Assembly: GCA_016781485.1 (NCBI GenBank)
Contig: JADDQH010000011.1
Location: 1 to 52,533 of the forward strand
Direction of reading: 5' to 3'
Length of the DNA stretch: 52,533 nt
From: Chloroflexota bacterium
GTDB lineage: Bacteria; Chloroflexota; Limnocylindria; Limnocylindrales; CSP1-4
Shown here in pieces: positions 46,117 to 52,533 of the stretch. Within the stretch, counting starts at the first letter, position 1. Every line of letters starts with the position of its first letter. The notes below the pieces were generated by a model. That model made no database searches. It saw only the letters and a program-made list of their open reading frames with translations, and was not told the origin of the DNA. Made by a program: the position numbers and the translations under genes.

Positions 46117-47313
46117 TCAGCCGCGCTTCCTCGGCGGGTCGAAGAAGGGAAGCGGGACGACCGTGGCGCGCACCGCACGTCGTCTGGCCTCGACCGTCCA
46201 CTCGATCTGCAGCCGTGTCCCCGGGCGGTCGTGCGAGGCCTCGACGGAACCGAGCGCGATGTTCTTCTTGAGCGTCGGGCTCCACGTCCCGCTCGTTGCG
46301 CGCCCGATCTGTCGGCGCCTCGCGGCGTAGAGCGGGACCGGGACTCGCCAGGCCGCGGCGGGGACCGTGGGCGGTAATCCGTGCGCGCCGTACAGCTTCT
46401 CCAGGTCGTCCCAGTCCAGCTCGAGCCCGACCAGCCGGCGACCCGCCCCGGGTCGTTTCCGCTCGGCAAGGAGGGCCCGCTTGCCCACGAAGTCTCCGGG
46501 CTTGCCGACGTTGACCAGGCGGTCGAGCCCGATCTCGAGCGGCGAGTAGGCCTGTTCGGAGATCAGCGCGTGACGCGCGCTCGTGTAGTCGACTTCGATG
46601 AGGATGAGCCCGGCCTCGAGCCGGGCGATGTCGAGCGCGAGCATCCCCGCCGGACGCAGCCCGTACGAACGACCGACCTCCGACAGCCGGTCCCACAGGT
46701 CGACGGCGCGTGTCCAGTCCACCCACAGCTCGTACCCCAGGTCGCCGGTGTAGCCCGTCCGGCTCACGTCCAGTTCGATGTCGCCGATGCGTGCCGGCCG
46801 CCGACGGTAGTACCCGAGGTCGCCGAACGACTCGCCCGTCGCAGCCTCGAGGACGCCACGGGACGTCGGCCCCTGAAGCGCGAGGGCGGCGATCTGCTCC
46901 GTGATCTCCTCGATGGCGACGTCGAGACCGACCGCGTTGTGGCGGAACCAGCGGAGCTGAGGGTGGGCCGCCGTCCAGCGGTAGCTGTCCTCGTCCAACC
47001 GCGCGACGGTCCCGTCGTCGATCACCTTGCCGCGCTCGTCGCACCACGGCGTGTAGATCACCTGCCCGACGCGGATCCGCGTTGCGTCGCGTGTGATGAC
47101 GCGGTCGACGAACCGCGTGGCGTCGGGTCCGCTCACCCGGTACTTGTAGAGCGGTGTCACATCGATGAGTGCTGCCGCCTCGCGGATCGCGTTGTACTCG
47201 ATGTCGTGGTGGTCCGCATAGACGCTCGCCGCGAAGTAGCCCGCCCACTCACGCCACTGCATCTTCCGGTTGGCGACCGCGGTGCGCGCATGGAATGCGG
47301 TGCCAAGAGTCAC
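46117..47313 (-). CDS. GcvT-like aminomethyltransferase family protein
   Basis: The 398-residue folate-binding protein contains MQWREWAGYFAASVYADHHD, EAAALIDVTPLYKYRVSGPD, RGKVIDDGTVARL (with the Asp equivalent to the GcvT active-site Asp), SRTGYTGDLGYELWV and the C-terminal GTWSPTLKKNIALGSVEASH. GcvT transfers a methylene group to tetrahydrofolate in the glycine cleavage system. No gcvH or gcvP genes lie nearby, so this may be a stand-alone demethylase-type relative. The GTG start at 47313 is near the family norm; a later start is possible. It diverges from the hybrid kinase. Confidence 0.88.
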   Translation of the reverse strand: MTLGTAFHARTAVANRKMQWREWAGYFAASVYADHHDIEYNAIREAAALIDVTPLYKYRVSGPDATRFVDRVITRDATRIRVGQVIYTPWCDERGKVIDDGTVARLDEDSYRWTAAHPQLRWFRHNAVGLDVAIEEITEQIAALALQGPTSRGVLEAATGESFGDLGYYRRRPARIGDIELDVSRTGYTGDLGYELWVDWTRAVDLWDRLSEVGRSYGLRPAGMLALDIARLEAGLILIEVDYTSARHALISEQAYSPLEIGLDRLVNVGKPGDFVGKRALLAERKRPGAGRRLVGLELDWDDLEKLYGAHGLPPTVPAAAWRVPVPLYAARRRQIGRATSGTWSPTLKKNIALGSVEASHDRPGTRLQIEWTVEARRRAVRATVVPLPFFDPPRKRG

Positions 47314-47386
47314 GTTGCAGGCATCCGATCAGCTCCCGAGGCTGTGTTCCGCCGCCGACGAAGGAGGCTACGGTAGCAGCGCGTGC

Positions 47387-47392
47387 TACCCT
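47387..47392 (+). promoter_or_regulatory. -10 box of the hybrid kinase, leaderless type
   Basis: TACCCT is followed by 9 bases (CGCCGCGCC) and the ATG at 47402. No Shine-Dalgarno lies in that interval. Confidence 0.5.
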
Positions 47393-47401
47393 CGCCGCGC
47401 C

Positions 47402-50347
47402 ATGAGCAGCCCAGCTCGTCCGGACAACGTGGCTCGCGCCGCTCGATCCGCGGCGGGTCGTCGAGACGAGCCGGTCGGACCGCCTGGGCATCCGCACCCG
47501 GCCATCCTCGACTCGGTCGGGTCCGGCATCTACGCCGTCGACTCGGACGGCAGGACGACCTTCGTCAATCCCGCAGCTGCACGGATGTTCGGCTGGAACG
47601 CGGAAGACCTGATCGGGAAGCGCAGCCACGACGTGGTCCACCACTCGCGGCCCGATGGCTCCCTGTACCCCATCGAGGAGTGCCCGATCTACGGGACCCT
47701 CGCCGATGGCGTGCTCCGGGAGGGCGATGAGGTCTTCTGGCGCAGGGACGGTCGAGGCGTCCCGGTCCAGTTCGTTTCCGCCCCCATCCGCGAAGGCGAC
47801 CGGATCGTCGGCGCCGTGTTCACGTTCACCGATGCGACGGCGCGACAGCGCGCGGAACAGGCACTGCGCGAGAGCGAGGAACGCTACCGGCTCGCGGTCG
47901 AGGGAGTGACGGACTACGGGATCTTCACGCTCGATCCGACGGGTCACGTGACCAGCTGGAACGTCGGCGTGGAACGCCTGCTGGGGTACCCGGAGAGTGA
48001 GTTCCTCGGCCGGGACGGGAGGTCGATCTTCACTCCTGAGGACATCGAGGCACGGGCGCCCGAGGAGGAGCTCGGGACGGCGCTCAGAGAGGGTCGCGCC
48101 GCGGACCAGCGGTGGCACGTTCGCCGTGATGGGTCGCGCTTCTGGGCGAACGGCGTCGTGACGCCGATCAGGGATGAGGACGGCGCCGTCCGCGGCTTCT
48201 CGAAGGTGATGCACGACGAGACCGAGCAGAAGCGGATGGAGGACGGCCTGCGCTTCCTCGTCGAGGCCAGCCGCGTGCTGGCCACGTCCCTCGATCACGA
48301 GACGACCCTCGAGAACGTCGCCCGGCTCGCCGTGCCTGCCATCGCGGACTGGTGCGCGATCCGACTCGCGGCAGACGATGGCGTCCCTCGCGAGATCGCC
48401 TACGTCCACCGCGACCCCGCCAAGCTCGCGCTCCTTCGAGAGCTTGCGCGGCGGTTCCCCGTCGACTCCGGTGGCGAGTACGGACACGGCAAGGTGGTCG
48501 CGACGGGAGAGCCCGACCTCGTCCCCGAGCTGACGGACTCGATGCTGGAAGCGATCGTGAAGGATCGGGAGCAGCTCGAGATGGTCCGGCGATTGGGGAT
48601 GTCGTCCTACATGGCGGTCCCCGTCACGGTTTCCGGGCGGCACAAGGGCGTGATCTCGTTCGCGTCCGCGGAGTCGGGGCGACGGTACGGGCCGTCCGAC
48701 CTGGCGCTCGCGCAGGAGCTGGCGCGCCGTGCTGCCGTCGCGATCGAGAACGCGGAGCTGTACCGGGAGATGGCGCAGCAGCGCGAGTCCACGCGCGAGA
48801 GCGAGGAGCGATTTCGGCTGCTCGTCGAGAGCGTCCGCGACTACGCCATCTTCATGCTGGACACCGAAGGACGCATCGCGAGCTGGAACGCGGGTGCCGA
48901 GCGGATCACGGGGTACAGCGCCGCAGAGGTGATCGGGCACCACCTCTCGCGCTTCTACATGGAGGAAGACATCACGGCGGGCGAGCCTGAACGGGAGCTC
49001 ACGATCGCCGCGGGGGAGGGGCGCTACGAGAAGGAGGGCTGGCGGGTCCGGAAGGGCGGGTCGCGCTTCTGGGCGAACGTCGTCGTCACGGCGGTCCGGG
49101 ATCGTCGAGGGGAGCTGCTTGGGTTCGCCAAGGTGACGCGGGACATGACCGAGCGGCGGTCGCTCGAGGAACAGCTGCGACAGTCCCAGAAGATGGAGGC
49201 GGTGGGGCGACTCGCAGGCGGGATCGCGCACGATTTCAACAACCTGCTGACCGCGATCATGGGCTACGCCGACCTGTTGTTGAGCGATCTTGCCCCGGAG
49301 GATCCGAGGCGAGAGGAGCTCGACGAGATCCGCAAGGCCGCCGACCGCGCAACGAACCTGACGCGTCAGCTCCTCGCGTTCGGGCGTCGACAGGTGCTCT
49401 CCCCGAAGGTGCTCGACCTCGGCGCGCTCGTCACTGACATGGCCCCGATGCTGCGTCGTCTGATCGGAGAAGACATCGACCTCGCCATCAGCCCTGCCGC
49501 CGAGCCGGTGCAGGTCGTGATCGATCCGGGGCAGCTGGAGCAGGTGATCCTGAACCTCGTCGTGAACGCCCGTGACGCGATGCCGGATGGCGGCAAGCTG
49601 ACGGTGGAGACGGACAGCGTCGAGCTTGACCAGGAGTTCGTCGCCGAACACCTCGGCGTACGGCCCGGCCCGTACGTCCTCCTCGCGGTGAGCGACACCG
49701 GCATCGGGATGGATGAGGAGACCCGGCTCCGCCTCTTCGAGCCGTTCTTCACGACCAAGCCACAGGGCAGGGGTACCGGCCTCGGCCTCGCGACCGTCTA
49801 CGGCGTGGTGACGCAAAGCGGCGGCGCCATCTGGGTCTATTCCGAGCCGGGCAAGGGCACCACGTTCAAGATCTACCTCCCCAGGGTCGAGGCGGGCGAA
49901 CGCGCCGCAATCCCGCAGCGGCAGCGCGCGATCGAGCGCGGGACGGAGACGGTCCTCGTCGTCGAGGACGACCCCGGCGTGCGCGCCCTGATCACCGGAG
50001 TACTTGCGCGCCATGGATACAGCGTCCTCGATGCCCCGGATTCGACGCAGGGGCTGCTGGTCGCCGGACAGCACTCGGGCTCGATCGACCTGCTCGTGAC
50101 CGATGTCGTCATGCCCGGCTCGAGCGGCGCGGTGCTCGCCCAGCGGCTTCGCCTCGAGCGACCGGGCGTCAAGGTCCTGTTCATCTCCGGCTACACCGAC
50201 GACGCGATCGTGCACCACGGCGTCCTCGAGCCTGGCGTCGCGTTCCTCGAGAAGCCGTTCACGCCGGCCGCGCTCGCAGCAAAGGTCCGAGAGGTACTTG
50301 AAGGACGGGCGCTCTCCCTCGCCGCGCAGCCGGCCGTGCGCGCGTGA
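47402..50347 (+). CDS. Hybrid sensor histidine kinase/response regulator (PAS-PAS-GAF-PAS-HisKA-HATPase-REC)
   Basis: The start is ATG 47402 ([20 protein letters not shown]), giving 981 residues without a transmembrane segment, so it is cytosolic. In order it has PAS1 (about 35-150, [20 protein letters not shown]), PAS2 (about 160-275) and GAF (about 285-440, [20 protein letters not shown]). PAS3 (about 465-585), HisKA with H610 ([20 protein letters not shown]) and HATPase_c ([35 protein letters not shown]) follow. A receiver domain has acidic pair VVEDD and phospho-acceptor D901 (VTDVVMPG). No cofactor ligand could be assigned to the PAS domains, and there is no output domain. The stop overlaps the next gene's start (GTGA). 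Confidence 0.93.
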   Translation: MSSPARPDNVARAARSAAGRRDEPVGPPGHPHPAILDSVGSGIYAVDSDGRTTFVNPAAARMFGWNAEDLIGKRSHDVVHHSRPDGSLYPIEECPIYGTLADGVLREGDEVFWRRDGRGVPVQFVSAPIREGDRIVGAVFTFTDATARQRAEQALRESEERYRLAVEGVTDYGIFTLDPTGHVTSWNVGVERLLGYPESEFLGRDGRSIFTPEDIEARAPEEELGTALREGRAADQRWHVRRDGSRFWANGVVTPIRDEDGAVRGFSKVMHDETEQKRMEDGLRFLVEASRVLATSLDHETTLENVARLAVPAIADWCAIRLAADDGVPREIAYVHRDPAKLALLRELARRFPVDSGGEYGHGKVVATGEPDLVPELTDSMLEAIVKDREQLEMVRRLGMSSYMAVPVTVSGRHKGVISFASAESGRRYGPSDLALAQELARRAAVAIENAELYREMAQQRESTRESEERFRLLVESVRDYAIFMLDTEGRIASWNAGAERITGYSAAEVIGHHLSRFYMEEDITAGEPERELTIAAGEGRYEKEGWRVRKGGSRFWANVVVTAVRDRRGELLGFAKVTRDMTERRSLEEQLRQSQKMEAVGRLAGGIAHDFNNLLTAIMGYADLLLSDLAPEDPRREELDEIRKAADRATNLTRQLLAFGRRQVLSPKVLDLGALVTDMAPMLRRLIGEDIDLAISPAAEPVQVVIDPGQLEQVILNLVVNARDAMPDGGKLTVETDSVELDQEFVAEHLGVRPGPYVLLAVSDTGIGMDEETRLRLFEPFFTTKPQGRGTGLGLATVYGVVTQSGGAIWVYSEPGKGTTFKIYLPRVEAGERAAIPQRQRAIERGTETVLVVEDDPGVRALITGVLARHGYSVLDAPDSTQGLLVAGQHSGSIDLLVTDVVMPGSSGAVLAQRLRLERPGVKVLFISGYTDDAIVHHGVLEPGVAFLEKPFTPAALAAKVREVLEGRALSLAAQPAVRA

Positions 50348-51942
50348 CCCGCCCCTATGACGCCGTCATCATCGGTGGCGGCCACAACGGTCTGACGAGC
50401 GCTGCCTATCTCGCGCGCGCCGGTCGACGCGTCCTCGTCCTGGAGCGGCGCCACGTCCTCGGCGGCGCGGCGGTCACGGAGGAGGTGTTCCCCGGGTTCC
50501 GGTTCAGCGTCTGCTCATACGTCGTCAGCCTCCTCCGGCCCGAGATCATCCGCGAGCTCGAACTGCCCCGGCACGGCCTCGAGATCCTGCCCCTGGACGG
50601 GACGTTCACGCCGCTCGACGGCGGCTGGTTGTGGCGCACCAACGATCACGCACAGACGATGCGCGAGATCAGGCGCTGGTCGGCGAGTGACGCCGAGGCG
50701 TACGAGGATTACGGGCGCCTGATGGTCGAGATGGCGCGGTTCATCAAGCCGATCCTCTCGATCGTCCCTCCCGACCCGATGGCACTCGACCCCCGGCCGC
50801 TGCTGCCGCTCGCGGGCCTCGCCCGGCGCTTCGCCCAGTTGCCGGAGGAACAGCAGGCCGTGTTCATCCAGCTGATGACGATGAGCGCCGCGGACTTCCT
50901 CGACCAGTGGTTCGAGACAGATCCACTCAAGGCGACGATGTCCGCGTCGGGGATCATCGGCACGTTCCTCGGCGTGAGGTCCCCGGGGACCGCCTACGTG
51001 CTCCTTCACCACTACATGGGCGAGATCGACGGTGCTTTCAGGGCGTGGGGGATCCCCCGTGGAGGGACGGGTGCGGTCAGTGAATCGATCGCGTCGGCGG
51101 CGCGGCAGGCGGGCGCTGAGATTCGGATCGAGGCACCGGTCGCGCGGATCCGCGTGCGCGGAGACCGGGCTACCGGAGTCGTGCTCGAGTCCGGCGAGGA
51201 GGTCGACGCCTCGGTGGTCCTGTCGTCCGCAGACGCGAACGTGACGTTCCTCAAGCTCCTCGAACCGGGGACGCTCGATCCCCGGTTCGAGGCGGACGTG
51301 CGGAGATACCGGTTCCGGGGATCATCGGGGAAGGTGAACCTCGCTCTCGACGGGTTGCCCTCGTTCACCGACGGTCCGGAGGGTGGGGAACACCTCCGTG
51401 GCGCGGTCAGCTTCTCGCCCAGCCTGGAGTACATGGAGCGCGCGTACGACGACGCGAAGTACGGCCGCTTCAGCCGCCGGCCCTACATCGACATCGTCAT
51501 GCCGACGCTCGTCGATCCCTCGATGGCGCCGCCGGGCAAGCACACGATGAGTTGCTTCGTCCAGTACGCACCGTACGAGCTCGCGGAGGGGGAGGGGACG
51601 TGGGACGACCAGCGCGAGGCGTTCGGCGACGCGGTCATCGACACGATCGCGGAGCGGGCGCCGAACATCCGCGACCTCATCCTCCACCGCCAGGTCGTGA
51701 CGCCTCTGGACCTCGAGCGGGAGTGGAGCCTCACGGAGGGCAACATCTTCCAGGGTGAGCTCGGCCTCGAGCAGCTCTTCTTCAACCGGCCCGTCCCTGG
51801 ATGGGCACGCTACCGCACGCCGATACGCGATCTCTGGATGTGCGGATCCGCTGCCCATCCCGGAGGCGGGATCATGGGCGCGCCCGGGCGTTTGGCCGCG
51901 CTCGAGGTGCTCTCGGCGGCCAAGGCGCGCCGGGCGGCGTGA
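50344..51942 (+). CDS. Phytoene-desaturase-like FAD-dependent oxidoreductase (PYROXD2 type)
   Basis: The 532-residue flavoprotein begins (GTG) [20 protein letters not shown], the dinucleotide-binding GxGxxG, followed by LERRHVLGGAAVTEEVFPGF. The C-terminus closes with WMCGSAAHPGGGIMGAPGRL, typical of the CrtI/PYROXD2 group. Members oxidise carotenoid-like or unidentified substrates; this branch is not clearly a carotenoid desaturase. It overlaps the kinase by 4 bases (GTGA), so it is translationally coupled to it. A second homologue follows 17 bases after its stop. Confidence 0.92.
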   Translation: MTRPYDAVIIGGGHNGLTSAAYLARAGRRVLVLERRHVLGGAAVTEEVFPGFRFSVCSYVVSLLRPEIIRELELPRHGLEILPLDGTFTPLDGGWLWRTNDHAQTMREIRRWSASDAEAYEDYGRLMVEMARFIKPILSIVPPDPMALDPRPLLPLAGLARRFAQLPEEQQAVFIQLMTMSAADFLDQWFETDPLKATMSASGIIGTFLGVRSPGTAYVLLHHYMGEIDGAFRAWGIPRGGTGAVSESIASAARQAGAEIRIEAPVARIRVRGDRATGVVLESGEEVDASVVLSSADANVTFLKLLEPGTLDPRFEADVRRYRFRGSSGKVNLALDGLPSFTDGPEGGEHLRGAVSFSPSLEYMERAYDDAKYGRFSRRPYIDIVMPTLVDPSMAPPGKHTMSCFVQYAPYELAEGEGTWDDQREAFGDAVIDTIAERAPNIRDLILHRQVVTPLDLEREWSLTEGNIFQGELGLEQLFFNRPVPGWARYRTPIRDLWMCGSAAHPGGGIMGAPGRLAALEVLSAAKARRAA

Positions 51943-51958
51943 GCGGCGAGTCGCGGGC

Positions 51959-52533
51959 TTGATCGACGGCTCCCGGGCTCCCGGCTACGACGCGATCGTC
52001 GTCGGAGCCGGGCATAACGGTCTCGTGTGCGCGGCGTACCTGGCGCGCGCCGGGTGCCGAACGCTCGTCCTCGAGCGGCGGTCGCGCGTGGGCGGCACGG
52101 TCGAGACCGACGAGCTCGCCCCGGGCGTCCGTGTCCCCGCGATCGCCGACACGCTGGGGCGCCTGCGTCCGTCGGTCGTGCGGGACCTGAAGCTCCGACA
52201 GTATGGCCTGCGCCTCGTCCAGCCCGAAGCGCGCGCGTTCGCGCCCGGCGGGGACGGAGGAAGCATCACGTTATGGGCGGACACCGCGCGAACAACGAGC
52301 GAGCTTCGGGCCATCTCCGTTCGTGACGCTGACGCCTACCCGCGGTTCGACGCCGAGCTCCGGGCGCTGGCGGGATTCCTCGATCGGATGGCGCGCGCGG
52401 TGCCCCCCGACCTCAAGACCCCGTCCTTTGCGGACGCTGTTTCCGGGGTCCAGCTCGGCGCCGAGTTCCGCGGACTCGGCCGCGAACACGCGCGCGGGCT
52501 CCTGCGCGTGCTGCCGCTGGCCGTCGCCGACTA
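51959..52533 (+). CDS. Second PYROXD2-like FAD-dependent oxidoreductase, partial (C-terminus outside window)
   Basis: Translation from TTG 51959 gives LIDGSRAPGYDAIVVGAGHN, then GLVCAAYLARAGCRTLVLER and VGGTVETDELAPGV, the N-terminal FAD-binding region of the same family as the preceding gene. At least 191 residues are encoded before the window ends. The ORF track misses it because it starts with TTG and is cut. No in-frame ATG or GTG precedes it. The tandem arrangement suggests an ancient duplication, since the two proteins are clearly diverged beyond the FAD motif. Confidence 0.88.
   Translation, partial: MIDGSRAPGYDAIVVGAGHNGLVCAAYLARAGCRTLVLERRSRVGGTVETDELAPGVRVPAIADTLGRLRPSVVRDLKLRQYGLRLVQPEARAFAPGGDGGSITLWADTARTTSELRAISVRDADAYPRFDAELRALAGFLDRMARAVPPDLKTPSFADAVSGVQLGAEFRGLGREHARGLLRVLPLAVAD

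Noticed and set aside
47249-50218. 989-residue minus-strand ORF opposite the hybrid kinase
   Set aside because: Arg/Asp/Leu-rich composition typical of antisense GC-rich frames; the plus strand encodes unmistakable PAS, GAF, HisKA, HATPase and REC motifs.

Overview
The window is 52.5 kb of very GC-rich, densely packed bacterial chromosome. Gene content and order suggest a Chloroflexota-type (Limnocylindria-like) bacterium, but this is inference from recognised proteins and could not be tested by search. Supporting points are an hrcA-grpE-dnaK operon under a perfect CIRCE element, a bS21-YqeY-PgpH-YbeY series, single-layer-envelope style lipoproteins and secreted proteases, and many GTG/TTG starts. 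I see no phage, insertion sequence, CRISPR array, rRNA or tRNA. This is core chromosome with a few accessory islands.

Layout. 1-5 kb: rpsT (minus, runs off the left edge) diverges from lepA, followed by a CPBP-type membrane protease and hemW. 5-9.3 kb: a small membrane protein (minus) diverges from the heat-shock operon hrcA-grpE-dnaK, which ends in a strong bidirectional terminator. 9.4-11.4 kb: a two-gene minus operon encodes an FMN-type split-barrel protein and a fusion of a split-barrel domain to a UbiA/MenA-like prenyltransferase. 11.6-14.7 kb: an ABC-2 exporter (ATPase plus two permeases) and a Nudix hydrolase. 14.6-21.3 kb: a YcaQ-like winged-helix protein (minus), dnaJ, prmA, a HIT protein, a lipoprotein and an acyl-CoA synthetase (minus). 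21.5-25.2 kb: rpsU (TTG start, missing from the ORF track), yqeY, pgpH, ybeY. 25.3-31.3 kb: a secreted subtilisin (minus), pth and mfd. 31.4-38.5 kb: purine/SAM-cycle genes apt, an MtnA-like protein lacking the catalytic Cys, a GNAT, ahcY, a PLP enzyme (minus) and metK. 38.6-42.4 kb: manC, phosphohexomutase and phosphoglucose/phosphomannose isomerase, together a route from fructose-6-P to GDP-mannose. 42.5-45.8 kb: a small SWIM zinc-finger protein, then a three-gene exported cluster (minus) that includes a degenerate metzincin-like protein. 45.9-52.5 kb: an ABC-ATPase relic, a GcvT-like protein (minus), a PAS/GAF hybrid histidine kinase and two tandem PYROXD2-like FAD oxidoreductases, the second cut by the right edge.

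Regulation. At least eight genes (lepA, the ABC ATPase, dnaJ, apt, the hybrid kinase, and on the minus strand the YcaQ-like gene, the acyl-CoA synthetase and the PLP enzyme) have a TAnnnT/GATACT-type -10 box only 6-10 bases before the start codon and no Shine-Dalgarno. This is the signature of leaderless transcription, used alongside conventional SD-led genes such as hrcA, rpsU, ybeY and the SWIM gene. Many neighbouring genes overlap by GTGA or TGATG, implying translational coupling.

Most interesting items. These are the split-barrel/UbiA fusion operon, the Cys-less MtnA paralogue coupled to apt/ahcY, the LDEFGH metzincin-like exported protein, the leaderless promoter architecture, and a structured stretch with an orphan terminator between metK and the PLP enzyme that may encode a small RNA. 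I did not find a clear-cut new multi-gene system. The fusion operon and the exported trio are the best candidates.
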